Shown: positions 18,523-27,158 of the stretch, one piece after another
How the letters are laid out: every line of letters starts with the position of its first letter
How positions within the stretch are numbered: position 1 is the stretch's first letter
NCBI RefSeq assembly: GCF_018614955.1
Contig: NZ_JAGGNV010000026.1
Coordinates: 150,039-214,038, forward strand
Direction of reading: 5' to 3'
Length of the DNA: 64,000 bases
Origin: Variovorax paradoxus
GTDB lineage: Bacteria; Pseudomonadota; Gammaproteobacteria; Burkholderiales; Burkholderiaceae_C
Translations under genes and position numbers: made by a program
Notes under the pieces: generated by a model
What the model was told of the DNA's origin: nothing
What the model saw: only the letters and a program-made list of their open reading frames with translations
Database searches by the model: none

Positions 18523-19509
18523 TCAGGACTCAGCCCGAAATCCAACCCTTCGGATGATCGGGCCCCAGCGCTCGAATTCCTCTCGGTGGCTGCGTGCCAT
18601 CTCCGCAGGCGTAGAGCCACGCGCCTGCAGCCCCATGACGGCCAGTGATTCCGCGGCCACGTTGTCCTTCAGAGCAGCGTTGATGGCCGTGCTCGCTGCG
18701 GACACCATCGACGCCGGCGTGCGTGCGGGGGCATAAAAACCGAACCACTCTTCAGCAGTGAGTTCCGGGAACCCCTCTTCCGCGAAGGTGGCGACCTGTG
18801 GCGCATAGCTGGAACGCGTTGCACCGGAATGGGCCAGGATGCGGCACTTGCCGGCACGGTGGTTCGCCAACACATCGCCGGTGGGTGTGAAGGTGGCCGC
18901 AATCTGTCCGCCGATCATCTCCGTCACGGCCGGAACGGACCCTCTGTAAGGCACATGATCGAGTCTGACGCCAGCCGTCAGCCCGAGCAGCGCGCCGATG
19001 AAGTGCGGCGTGATGCCTGCACCGGGGGAGCCGTAATTGGCCTGCTGCGGATTGGCGCGAGCCCACGCCAGGAAGGCCTTGACCGACTTCACCTCGGCTG
19101 GAACAGCCGGCCCGACGGCCAGCGCGTGCGTCATGATGGCCGCGGTGCTCACGGCCACGAAGTCGTTCTGTGGGTCGTAGCCCAGCTTGGTGTAGACGTG
19201 AGGGTAGATGGCCATGCACGCGTACGGCGTGAGCAGCAGGACCGAACCGTCTGCAGGTGCAGTCTTGACGACCTCGCATGCAATGCGGCCGCCAGCGCCG
19301 GCGCGGTTGTCGACCACGCCGCCACCGCGTGAATAGCTGGTGCCGGCGATGCGCTCGGCCACTCGTCTGCTGCAGGTATCGGCCGTGCCGCCAGCCGGGA
19401 ACCCGTTGACGATGCGTACGGTGTCGTGTGGCTGCGCCACGGCCAGCCGGCCGACGGTTGTCAGCAGTGCTGCGCCAGACCACGACATGAGCGTTCGGCG
19501 ATGAATCAT
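18523..19509 (-). CDS. Bug-type tripartite tricarboxylate transporter receptor
   Basis: The 328-residue periplasmic protein starts MIHRRTLMSWSGAALLTTVG, a signal peptide with a weak twin-arginine character, and continues with the Bug family sequences IVNGFPAGGTADTCSR, VVDNRAGAGGRIA and YGSPGAGITPHFIGALL. Bug proteins bind carboxylic or amino acids with a water-bridged pocket. The frame extends to 19665, but the ATG at 19509 has AGGAGAC upstream. No TctA/TctB membrane partner genes are in the window. It lies between a flavin reductase and the VOC gene. Confidence 0.92.
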   Translation of the reverse strand: MIHRRTLMSWSGAALLTTVGRLAVAQPHDTVRIVNGFPAGGTADTCSRRVAERIAGTSYSRGGGVVDNRAGAGGRIACEVVKTAPADGSVLLLTPYACMAIYPHVYTKLGYDPQNDFVAVSTAAIMTHALAVGPAVPAEVKSVKAFLAWARANPQQANYGSPGAGITPHFIGALLGLTAGVRLDHVPYRGSVPAVTEMIGGQIAATFTPTGDVLANHRAGKCRILAHSGATRSSYAPQVATFAEEGFPELTAEEWFGFYAPARTPASMVSAASTAINAALKDNVAAESLAVMGLQARGSTPAEMARSHREEFERWGPIIRRVGFRAES

Positions 19510-19558
19510 TGTTGTCTCCTGCAGTGGAAGAGGGTGCATTTGCCGGCGCGAATCTGGT

Positions 19559-20281
19559 TCACTTGGCCGACAACCTGACATCGCCGGCAGCCGACCAGGA
19601 CTTTTCGGCCACTGGGGACCAGCCGACGTCACGGCCGTCGATCCGACGCCAAGGGCGAGCGGCATACTCGGCCGTCAGTTCCGCAGGCAGGGGGCAAGTG
19701 AAGACGGCGTCGGCAATCGTGTATTCCGCGGCCAGTCGCCCCACGGCATGCAGACTGGCCGTGTTGATCCGGCCGTCGGGCAGCCAGACACCCTCGCCGA
19801 AGTGGAAGCGCACCACACGCCCGACCAGCACGTGGTCGCCGACGTCGCCCATCGGCGTGATGGAGTGCACCTTGCATTCCATCGCGATCGGCGCATCGGT
19901 GACGCGCGGCGGTTTGACGTTCTCGCTGGGTGTTCTGCCCAGGCCGGCGACGGCGAACTCGTCCTCGTCGGGCGCGTACTCCACTGCGCACAGGTGCATC
20001 TGGTTGGCTTGCGGCAGGCTCACCACATTCACCACGAACTCGCCGGTATCGCGTGCGTTGACCAGCGTGTCCTTCAGCGTTGCACGGTCGGAGCGCGGTT
20101 GCAGGGTCAGGCTCACCATGGGCGGCTTGCGCGACACCACCGTAAAAAAGGAGAACGGTGCCAGGTTGGCAACGCCGTCGCGCGACAAGGTCGAAGCCCA
20201 GCAGATCGGCCGCGGCACGACACTGCCGATCAGGATCTTGTAGAGCTCGTCGGTGCTGAGGTCGTCCGGATCGACTTGCAT
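19559..20281 (-). CDS. Flavin reductase family protein (DIM6/NTAB type)
   Basis: The 240-residue protein has the split-barrel FMN-binding fold: LIGSVVPRPICWASTLS near the N-terminus, then ANLAPFSFFTVVS and GEFVVNVVS. Family members reduce FMN or FAD for a partner monooxygenase or carry their own flavin chemistry. A start at 20341 overlaps the upstream gene, but the ATG at 20281 has GGGAGA before it and matches the family N-terminus. It is the second of two adjacent flavin reductase-like genes; the pair are only distant relatives of each other. Confidence 0.88.
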   Translation of the reverse strand: MQVDPDDLSTDELYKILIGSVVPRPICWASTLSRDGVANLAPFSFFTVVSRKPPMVSLTLQPRSDRATLKDTLVNARDTGEFVVNVVSLPQANQMHLCAVEYAPDEDEFAVAGLGRTPSENVKPPRVTDAPIAMECKVHSITPMGDVGDHVLVGRVVRFHFGEGVWLPDGRINTASLHAVGRLAAEYTIADAVFTCPLPAELTAEYAARPWRRIDGRDVGWSPVAEKSWSAAGDVRLSAK

Positions 20282-20340
20282 GGGATCTCCCGGTGTCCGT
20301 TTGTCTTCGTGCTTGGCGGGTCCGTCGCTGGGACTGCGCA

Positions 20341-21039
20341 TCAGGAGCCGTGGTGGGCCGGAATGCTGCTGCCAGCCGGGCGTTCCATCTCGAACATCCG
20401 ATCGGGGGTCACCTCGACGTAGTCGCCGCCGCGTCCCGCACGCAGGACCGGGCGGGCCTCGGCAGTCTGGTAGACGCCGTCCACGATGAGCGTTCGATCG
20501 ATGTAGACAGCAATCACTTCGCCCAGCACGAGCCACCCTGAGACCGCTTGACCCTTGTGGTCCTTGAACTGGACGATGTCGACGACCTTGCACTCCATCG
20601 CGGCGCGGGCCTCACCGACGCGCGGCGCCTTGACGTGACGGCTGGGTACCGCGGTCAGGCCGGCATGCGCGAACTCACTCATGCCCGGCGGCAGAGGTGT
20701 TGCAGTCTGGTTCATGCGCGTGTCCAGTTCCTTGGTGACGAGGTTCCACACGAACTCTCCGGTCTCCGATGCGTTTCGTACGCTGTCCTTCCACGCGATG
20801 GATGCGAAGCCCAGGATCGGTGGCTCGTAGTTGAAGGCATTGAAGAAACTGTAGGGGGCCAGGTTTGGGCGGCCATCGCGGTCGATCGATGAGATCCACC
20901 CGATCGGCCGTGGCGCGATCACTGCATTGAACGGGTTGTGCCGCAGGCCGTGGCCTTGCGCGGGCTCGTAGTAGTGGAAGCGTTCGTCGTCCATGGCGCG
21001 GTCCTTGGTCTGGGGCGTGTCAATGCTGGCGGAGCTCAT
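20341..21039 (-). CDS. Flavin reductase family protein (FHYYEP subtype)
   Basis: This 232-residue split-barrel flavoprotein contains FHYYEPAQGHGL, VIAPRPIGWISS, NLAPYSFFNAFNYEPP and ASETGEFVWNLVT. It is very similar by eye to the protein encoded at 49287-49943, including the VGEARAAMECKV and GVYQTA segments. Its start overlaps the Bug receptor stop (ATGA) and its stop touches the next flavin reductase, so the three are translated together. No obvious monooxygenase partner lies in the operon, so an intrinsic reductase or oxidase role is possible. Confidence 0.88.
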   Translation of the reverse strand: MSSASIDTPQTKDRAMDDERFHYYEPAQGHGLRHNPFNAVIAPRPIGWISSIDRDGRPNLAPYSFFNAFNYEPPILGFASIAWKDSVRNASETGEFVWNLVTKELDTRMNQTATPLPPGMSEFAHAGLTAVPSRHVKAPRVGEARAAMECKVVDIVQFKDHKGQAVSGWLVLGEVIAVYIDRTLIVDGVYQTAEARPVLRAGRGGDYVEVTPDRMFEMERPAGSSIPAHHGS

Positions 21040-22040
21040 TGCGTCTCCAGCTTGAGCGACTTCGCCAGGCGGGTGTACTTCGTCACCTGCTCCTGAAAAA
21101 AGCGCTGGGCGTCGGCAAGGTTCATGCGGTCCACCGGCATGGCGGCGGATTCATTCAGGAACTGGCGAAACTCCGGCGACTGCACGGCGTCACTCGACAC
21201 CGTCGACAGACGGGCAGCGACCGCCTCTGGAACGCCCTCGGAGACGAAAATTCCGGCCCAGACGGTGTGCGTGAAGTCCTTGACCAGGTTGGACTCCTCG
21301 ACGGTGGGGACGTTGGGGATGACGGGGTTGCGCTTGCCGTTGGCCACCGCGAGCGCCTTGAGGCGCCCGGATGCGATGTAAGCGGCCAAGCCCGCGGTCA
21401 TCGGCGTGAAGGCCATGTCGAGCTCATGACCCAGAAGCGCCTGGATGATTGGCGCGGCACCCCTGTAAGGGATGTCGACGATCTTCGCGCCTGTGGCTTG
21501 TTTGAAGTCTTCGGTCACGAGGTGACTGAACGAGCCGGGGCCCCAGTTGCCCGCAGTCAGCGGCTTGCCCGCCTTGCTGGAGTTCACCAGCGCCGCCGTA
21601 TTTGGGAATGCGTGGGCGTCGCTGGTCACCAGCACCATGTCGGTCGGAAAGATGGAAGTCAAAAGCCGAAAGTTCGCCGGCTTGTACTTGGCGCTGGGAA
21701 CCGTCAGCGGCGCCAGAATCAGGTCATTGCCTGTGCTGACCAGAAGCGTCTGGCCGTCCGGCGGTGCCTGTAGCACGGCGCGTGCAGCGATCCAACCCGT
21801 GGCGCCCGGCTGGTTCTCGATCACGACAGGTGTGGCGAGACCCACCTGCAGTTGGTGCTGCAGCTTGCGTATGGCCACGTCCGCCGGGCCGCCAGGCGCG
21901 TATGCGACCTTGATCGCAATCGGTTTACCGGCAGGACCCTGTGCGCCGACCCTTCCCAACGCGAGGGTTGCGGCGATGCCGACGATGGCGTGCCTTCGGG
22001 TGAGGGGTCGAGCGGGGATCTTGCGGCGTGCTTGTGTCAT
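21036..22040 (-). CDS. Bug-type tripartite tricarboxylate transporter receptor
   Basis: The 334-residue protein has a twin-arginine-like leader (LTRRHAIVGIAATLALG) and the Bug landmarks IKVAYAPGGPADVAIRKL, VVIENQPGATG and DIPYRGAAPIIQALLG. It would bind an organic acid in the periplasm. It belongs to the VAYPPG/VAYAPG subset, as does the receptor at 49970-50959. Its stop overlaps the start of a flavin reductase by 4 nt. The CoA ligase gene ends 42 nt upstream. Confidence 0.92.
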   Translation of the reverse strand: MTQARRKIPARPLTRRHAIVGIAATLALGRVGAQGPAGKPIAIKVAYAPGGPADVAIRKLQHQLQVGLATPVVIENQPGATGWIAARAVLQAPPDGQTLLVSTGNDLILAPLTVPSAKYKPANFRLLTSIFPTDMVLVTSDAHAFPNTAALVNSSKAGKPLTAGNWGPGSFSHLVTEDFKQATGAKIVDIPYRGAAPIIQALLGHELDMAFTPMTAGLAAYIASGRLKALAVANGKRNPVIPNVPTVEESNLVKDFTHTVWAGIFVSEGVPEAVAARLSTVSSDAVQSPEFRQFLNESAAMPVDRMNLADAQRFFQEQVTKYTRLAKSLKLETQ

Positions 22041-22082
22041 GGTTGTCTCCAGGTGGTCCTGACCGATTCGTCGGCATTCTTT

Positions 22083-23771
22083 TCAGTGGGACACGCTGTT
22101 CAAATCGGGCGTGTTGTCGCGGGTCGCCAATTCCTTGATCAACCCCTTTTGCAGTTTCCCGTTCTGGTTTCGCGGCAACGGCTCGAGCGTCACCCTCCAG
22201 AAGTCAGGACGCTTGTAGTCCGCGATTCGAGATGACAGAAATGCGGCCAGGTCCTGCGGCGACGTGGCGGCGGTCTTCACCTGGACGAGAGCGAAGGTCT
22301 TCTCGCCCAGCACCTCGTCGGGCAGGCCGACTACGGCGCAATCGGCGACGCCGGAATGAAGCAGAAGCGCGTTCTCCAGCTCGGCGCTGAAGATCTTGAA
22401 GCCACCGCGGATGATCATGTCCTTGATGCGATCGAGGATGTAGACGCGCCCGGCGGTGTCGATCTTTGCAACGTCGCCGCTGCGCCAGTAGCCTTCGTGG
22501 AAGGCCTTCTCGGTAGCCTGCGGGTCGCGCCAGTAGTGCAGGAACACGTTGGGCCCGCGCACCAGAAGTTCGCCGCTGGTCCCCGGCGCTGCAGGGGCGC
22601 CATGCTCATCGACAACAACGAGGTCATCGCATTCGAGTGAGATGCCCACGCTGTCCGGCTGCTGCTTGGTGAGCGCCGCGGGCATCATCGTGCAGACGGC
22701 GCAAGTTTCGGTCGCGCCGTAGGCGTTGACCATGCTCAAGCCCGGCAGCACGGCGGAGAAGCGCTCGATCACGGCCGCTGGCATGATTGCGCCGCCGTAG
22801 ATGCAGTAGCGCCATGCCGACAGGTCGTGGTCCTTCAGGGACGGATCCATCTGGCAGAGCTGGATCATGGTGGGCACCATGACCGAATAGGTGATGCGTT
22901 CTCGGGCGAGCGTTTCCAGAACGGAAGTGGCCTTGAAGGCCTTCATCAACACCAGAGCGCCGCCGCTGGCCAGCGTCACCGACAGCACCGGTCCGAAGCC
23001 GGCGATGTGGGTGCCGGGCACCACCAGCAGCGCCCGCTGCGGCGCATCGATGCCAAGGGCGTACAGGTAGTGCAGGCAGGTGTGAATGAAGTTCAGGTGG
23101 GTGAGGCACGCCCCCTTGGGCTTGCCAGTCGTGCCGGAGGTGTACACGATCATCATCGTGTCCTCCTCGTTTGGCGACGGGAGGTCCACCGGCGCGGCGT
23201 TGTCCAGCGCGTCGAAGGGCTGGCCGTCTCGCGAGTCGTCCACGACGTAGACGCGCCGCATCGTAGACTGCACAGGAAAGCGGCTAGTGCACTCGGCCAT
23301 CGTGACAGCGAAGGCCGGTTCGCAGTTGGCGATGATGTGGGCCACGTCCATCGGCCCCAGACGCGTTCCGAGTGGGACGGCGATGCCGCCGGCGCGGACG
23401 CACGCGAGCACCGCGACGACGTACTCGAGACGGTTGTCCAGCATCACGGCCACCCGCTCGCCAGCGCGCAGCCCTGCGCGCAGCAGGCCGCTTGCATACC
23501 GCTGCACCAGGTCGTCAAGCTCGCCGTAGCTCAGCCTGCGCTGTCCGCATACGACTGCCTCGGCATCCGGATTGCGTGCCACCGAAGCGCGGAACATCGC
23601 ATCGTAGCTGCGTGGCCGGCTCTCGTAGACACGCACCTTGCGCCCGCCGTGGACCGTGGCTTCCAGCGTGCGGTTCAACTCGAGCGGTGCGCGCCAACGG
23701 CTGACGTCGGCCGTCGTGCGCATGCTGCGCTCGAACGCACCTGCCAGCGGGATGCCAGACGGCGAGTTCAT
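22083..23771 (-). CDS. AMP-dependent CoA ligase
   Basis: The 562-residue ANL enzyme has a canonical P-loop YTSGTTGKPKG, the YGATE motif (A5), GYWRSGDVAK (A7) and IRGGFKIFSAELE, followed by NGKLQKG with the catalytic C-terminal lysine. An ATGA overlap with the upstream BKACE gene sets the start at 23771. It would activate an organic acid with CoA. The combination with BKACE, which releases a CoA ester and acetoacetate from a beta-keto acid and acetyl-CoA, suggests either activation before ring or chain cleavage, or recycling of the cleavage product. Confidence 0.9.
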   Translation of the reverse strand: MNSPSGIPLAGAFERSMRTTADVSRWRAPLELNRTLEATVHGGRKVRVYESRPRSYDAMFRASVARNPDAEAVVCGQRRLSYGELDDLVQRYASGLLRAGLRAGERVAVMLDNRLEYVVAVLACVRAGGIAVPLGTRLGPMDVAHIIANCEPAFAVTMAECTSRFPVQSTMRRVYVVDDSRDGQPFDALDNAAPVDLPSPNEEDTMMIVYTSGTTGKPKGACLTHLNFIHTCLHYLYALGIDAPQRALLVVPGTHIAGFGPVLSVTLASGGALVLMKAFKATSVLETLARERITYSVMVPTMIQLCQMDPSLKDHDLSAWRYCIYGGAIMPAAVIERFSAVLPGLSMVNAYGATETCAVCTMMPAALTKQQPDSVGISLECDDLVVVDEHGAPAAPGTSGELLVRGPNVFLHYWRDPQATEKAFHEGYWRSGDVAKIDTAGRVYILDRIKDMIIRGGFKIFSAELENALLLHSGVADCAVVGLPDEVLGEKTFALVQVKTAATSPQDLAAFLSSRIADYKRPDFWRVTLEPLPRNQNGKLQKGLIKELATRDNTPDLNSVSH

Positions 23772-24763
23772 GCGCCGATCATCCGACGGTACTCCGCCTG
23801 GGTGGCGACCGGTCGACCCACCACGTCGGACAGCTTGGATGCCAGGCCATACGCCTGCACGTTGGATTCGATCCGATCGTCCCGGTGTGGCCAGAGCCAG
23901 TAGGTGTCTTCCATGCCGATGCGGATGTGCAGGCCCATCAACGCGGCCATGGTCGCGACGTACATCGCAGCGCGCCCGGCGGCACAGACCATCACCATCG
24001 CGTCGGGATCGATGTCGCGGATCGCTGCCACTGAGCGCGTCAGCCCTTCGATCATCTGGCGCGGGTTGTCCATCGGGCTGCAGCCGGGGAGGGCAGGCAG
24101 CACCAGCCACACCGCAGGTGTCTTGATCAGGCCGCTTTGGATCAGGAAGCGATTGGCATTGGACACATCGCCATCGGTGTAGACGGCAATCTCCGGCACC
24201 GAGCCGGATTCCGCGATGAGGCGCGTCTTCTCCATCAGGATTGGGGCCGGCTTGGCGAAGAGCGAATCGCCGATGTACGTGGCCGTGGCGTTGACCGGGG
24301 CGGCATCGAGCAGCTTGGAATCGAGCACCCGCTTCATCTCGTCCCACTCGCCCTCGAGGGCGGGCACGAGGCAGCCGTCCACCGCGAGCTGAGGGTGCCG
24401 CTCCTTCAACGGTTCGATGACGGACCGGAAACGCTCGAGCGAGACGACGTTGAAGCCCTGGTCGTCGCGCACGTGGATGTGGACGGTGCTGGCGCCGGCA
24501 TCGAGCACCTGCATCGCCGAATCACGGATTGCATCGGTGGTCAGCGGCTGGTTCGGGTTCTGATCGTGACGGAAGAACGCGCCGGTGATGGCGACCGACA
24601 CCGCCAGCTTCTCCGGAATCTTCCAGGGCACAGACACGGGCGCGTCATGCAGGGCGGAGGTTTCGAGGCTGAGGATCTGCGGCGCGCCGTAGGGCCGCCA
24701 GATCATCTTGTTCTTCTCGCGGGCGACGCCCGCTTGCACTCGATCCCAGTGGATCTTCGTCAT
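23768..24763 (-). CDS. BKACE family enzyme (3-keto-5-aminohexanoate cleavage enzyme-like)
   Basis: BKACE proteins (formerly DUF849) use a metal ion to cleave a beta-keto acid with acetyl-CoA, giving acetoacetate and a new acyl-CoA. Here the core begins about residue 52 (KLAVSVAITGAFF), with the metal-binding histidines His95 and His97 in VHIHVRD and Glu285 in RIGMEDTYW. About 50 residues precede the core, so the protein has an N-terminal extension compared with the usual 270-310 residues. The amino acids that select the substrate cannot be interpreted by eye. It is coupled to the CoA ligase by a 4-nt overlap. Confidence 0.9.
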   Translation of the reverse strand: MTKIHWDRVQAGVAREKNKMIWRPYGAPQILSLETSALHDAPVSVPWKIPEKLAVSVAITGAFFRHDQNPNQPLTTDAIRDSAMQVLDAGASTVHIHVRDDQGFNVVSLERFRSVIEPLKERHPQLAVDGCLVPALEGEWDEMKRVLDSKLLDAAPVNATATYIGDSLFAKPAPILMEKTRLIAESGSVPEIAVYTDGDVSNANRFLIQSGLIKTPAVWLVLPALPGCSPMDNPRQMIEGLTRSVAAIRDIDPDAMVMVCAAGRAAMYVATMAALMGLHIRIGMEDTYWLWPHRDDRIESNVQAYGLASKLSDVVGRPVATQAEYRRMIGA

Positions 24764-24802
24764 CGTATGCTCCTTTTGATGTATGAGGGGTTTGATCGCT
24801 GC

Positions 24803-25318
24803 TCAGCAACAGGCACAGGCAGCGCCATCGGGCGACCAACGGGGCTTCATCGCGTGCACCAGCGCCTTTGCCCATGGCTGAACCTGCGCTCGCCGTGCCG
24901 GCGACACACCGCGCTCGCGCGCGATGATCGCGACGTGCCGCGTGTCGATCAGCCCATGCGGGCGGGCGAGCCTGGGCGCTGCGCCGTACGACGCAGCGGG
25001 TACGACGACGTCGAGTTCGGTGCCGGGCGGTGGCGGCGTCACCAGCATCCACGCCACAAGTTCGACAGTCACGTCGAGCGCCCATGCGAATGGGCCGGGC
25101 TGCGAGAAGCCGAGTCGACGCACGCGCAGCACGGAGGGCATTGAACGACCGGTCCGCACGTGCGGCGGCAGTTCGCTCGAGGTCAAGGGCTCGATGGCGT
25201 GAACTACCAGCCGCGACTCGTCGGTAAGCTGGATCCGCGCCTGCTCAAAGGCCGTCAGCAACGCGCGGCGTTCGGCTGCGGGCATGCCGGGACTCGGGTG
25301 AAGGGTGCACTCCATCAT
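24803..25318 (-). CDS. Unrecognised conserved-looking protein
   Basis: The frame encodes 171 residues from the ATG at 25318 (a GTG two codons upstream is also possible). Composition and periodicity look like a real cytoplasmic protein: an amphipathic helix (PAAERRALLTAFEQARIQL) is followed by beta-like segments and ends in a cysteine-rich tail (CACC). There is no signal peptide or membrane segment. It lies between the alpha/beta hydrolase and BKACE genes, 39 nt before BKACE, so it likely belongs to the pathway. I cannot assign a family or reaction. Confidence 0.6.
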   Translation of the reverse strand: MMECTLHPSPGMPAAERRALLTAFEQARIQLTDESRLVVHAIEPLTSSELPPHVRTGRSMPSVLRVRRLGFSQPGPFAWALDVTVELVAWMLVTPPPPGTELDVVVPAASYGAAPRLARPHGLIDTRHVAIIARERGVSPARRAQVQPWAKALVHAMKPRWSPDGAACACC

Positions 25319-25452
25319 GACCACACACGCAGCGCGAGGATGGGGGCCCGCATGCTGAGACCTGCTCGCCGGGCGCTGAACGCTTTGTTCATGGCAACAC
25401 CTTTCCGCACCCCCACCCGGGGGCGTTGACAGTGGCTATCGTGGGACTGGAC

Positions 25453-26211
25453 TTACTCGGCCGCGCAGGCCGAAATCAGCGCAGCGGTGTAGGCTGGGCT
25501 TTCGAGGCCGGGATAGTGGCCGGCACCTTCGATGCTGGCCAGCTTGGCCTGCGGGAACAGCGGCAGGACCTTCTGCTGCATGACCGCGGCCGTCAGCACG
25601 GGATCGTGCCCGCCGACGAACACCCGGACGTCGCCAGCGAACCCGCCCACTTCGCCGCTCACGTCTTCCTGCGTCCAGGCGGAAAGGTAGCGCTTGATCG
25701 CGTCTTTCGTGGCCGTCTGAGTCGACAGCGAGGCGACATGGCGCGCGAAGCCCGCGCCGAGGCGGCCGCCGGTGACGGCTGCTGCACACTGTCCGCGCAC
25801 TTCGGCGCTCTCGGCCGCGGCGCCGAAGAAGGCCGCGCCTTGCTCGTCGAGCGGGAAACCGTGCGCTGGAACCGAGCAGAGCAGCGTGAGCGACTGGAGC
25901 CGATTCTTCGCCTGCGGCTGAGAGGCGGCCCATTGCGTCGCCTGGCCGCCCATCGAATTGCCCACCAGGTGATAAGCATTGAAGTCGAGGCGGTCGGCGA
26001 GTTCCAGGAGGTCGCGGCCCATTTCACGGATGCTGAACTCGCCCTGCATATCGCGCGACTTGCCGTAGCCGCGGAAATCCGGAAAGACGACAGTGAATCG
26101 CTCCGGGTCAAAGAACGGCATCATCGGCGCGTAGGTCTGGTGGTCGCACAGCCAGGTGTGCGCAGCGATGATGCGTGTCGAGCCGTGTCCGATCGAGGTA
26201 TAGCCGAGCAT
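25453..26211 (-). CDS. Alpha/beta hydrolase
   Basis: The 252-residue protein has the alpha/beta hydrolase fold. The oxyanion region is AHTWLCDHQTY, the strand-turn region is FPDFRGYGKS, the nucleophile elbow is GNSMGG with Ser86, the acid region is VGGHDPV, and the catalytic His lies in GAGHYPGLE. Such enzymes act as esterases, lactonases or C-C bond hydrolases of the 3-oxoadipate-lactonase/MhpC group. The sequence RGYGKS and its place next to a tautomerase make an enol-lactone or ring-fission hydrolase plausible, but this is inference. Confidence 0.88.
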   Translation of the reverse strand: MLGYTSIGHGSTRIIAAHTWLCDHQTYAPMMPFFDPERFTVVFPDFRGYGKSRDMQGEFSIREMGRDLLELADRLDFNAYHLVGNSMGGQATQWAASQPQAKNRLQSLTLLCSVPAHGFPLDEQGAAFFGAAAESAEVRGQCAAAVTGGRLGAGFARHVASLSTQTATKDAIKRYLSAWTQEDVSGEVGGFAGDVRVFVGGHDPVLTAAVMQQKVLPLFPQAKLASIEGAGHYPGLESPAYTAALISACAAE

Positions 26212-26238
26212 GGTTGTCTCCTGTTTGCAAACTGCAGT

Positions 26239-26697
26239 TCAGTCCAGCGGCGTGTCGTTGTGGGTCTGGATGTCGCCGAGACAGCTGAGATAGCCCGAGG
26301 GCGCGAACGGAACACCGCCTATTCCCCAATTGCTTCGTGGCAGGTCGTTGAACAAGCACCAGATCCGCGACGCATTGGCGTGGTCGTGGGGGGAACCTTC
26401 GGCCTCGAGCGTGATGCGGACCAGGTCGCGCATCACGCCCTGCTTGGCGCGGTCGTCCATCAATCCCTCAATGGTCGACACCGTGAACCGGTAGCGCCCC
26501 TTGCTCGGAGGCACGCCACCAATGACCAGGTGGTCTTCGGGAAACTCTCGTGCGAAGGTCCATGCCACCTGACGCGCGGCATCGGTGTCAGGGATCTTCT
26601 CCCACCACATCAGCACCTTGGTCGCCCGGTGCAGCAAGGCCTTGAGCTTGGGCGCAGGCAGCGCGCCGCTCGAGTAAGACAGTTCGATCATCGGCAT
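26239..26697 (-). CDS. Tautomerase family protein
   Basis: The 152-residue protein begins Met-Pro (MPMIELSYSSG), so after methionine removal the catalytic proline is at the N-terminus, as in the 4-oxalocrotonate tautomerase superfamily. It is about twice the size of a simple tautomerase subunit, consistent with the long fused form. The frame opens at 26712, but the ATG at 26697 has GGAG upstream and puts proline second. It sits between an NTF2-like protein and a hydrolase, and probably isomerises an enol intermediate. Confidence 0.82.
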   Translation of the reverse strand: MPMIELSYSSGALPAPKLKALLHRATKVLMWWEKIPDTDAARQVAWTFAREFPEDHLVIGGVPPSKGRYRFTVSTIEGLMDDRAKQGVMRDLVRITLEAEGSPHDHANASRIWCLFNDLPRSNWGIGGVPFAPSGYLSCLGDIQTHNDTPLD

Positions 26698-26715
26698 GGA
26701 ATGCTCCGGCAAGGG

Positions 26716-27144
26716 TCAGGAAGACGCGCGCGACGGGTGGATCGCCAAGCCTTCGATGGCGTCCCGACCTTTGGCCGTGTCGGCATAAATGCGGCCGTAG
26801 ACGATCTTTCCGCCCTGGACCTCGAACAGGAAGCAGTGCTCGTTTTCCATCGTTCTGCCGCTCTTGGCCTTGGCCCGCGCGACCACCGGCACGACGACGT
26901 GCGAGCCGGCGTCCAGCACCGCATGCGCGTCGTAGTGGAAGTGGTCGTAGTAGTTGGTGTAAAGGTCGTCCCAGAACGCATTGAATTCGGCGAGACCCCG
27001 GAACGTTCCACCGTATGGAAGTGACTTCGGGAACTCGAATACGAGGTCGGGCGAGAGCACGGTGCGCAGCGCCGACATCTGGTTCTTTTCGAAGCCCGTG
27101 AACGCGAGGCGACACGCTTCTATGACTGGCTGGTTGTTCGACAT
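26716..27144 (-). CDS. NTF2-like / SnoaL-like protein
   Basis: The 142-residue protein has the cone-shaped NTF2-like pattern: an N-terminal helix (IEACRLAFTGFEKNQ), VFEFPKSLPYGGTFRG, and the paired strands HVVVPVVARAKAK and CFLFEVQGGKIVYGRIY. Members bind small hydrophobic ligands or act as isomerases, dehydratases or cyclases. The ATG at 27144 is preceded by AGAGGAA; a longer upstream reading falls inside the TetR gene. It is the first structural gene after the TetR regulator, 14 nt downstream. Confidence 0.85.
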   Translation of the reverse strand: MSNNQPVIEACRLAFTGFEKNQMSALRTVLSPDLVFEFPKSLPYGGTFRGLAEFNAFWDDLYTNYYDHFHYDAHAVLDAGSHVVVPVVARAKAKSGRTMENEHCFLFEVQGGKIVYGRIYADTAKGRDAIEGLAIHPSRASS

Positions 27145-27158
27145 GGGGTGTTCCTCTT

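Noticed and set aside
18523..22040. A complete tripartite tricarboxylate transporter
   Set aside because: Only receptor (Bug) genes are present; no TctA or TctB membrane protein is encoded in the window.
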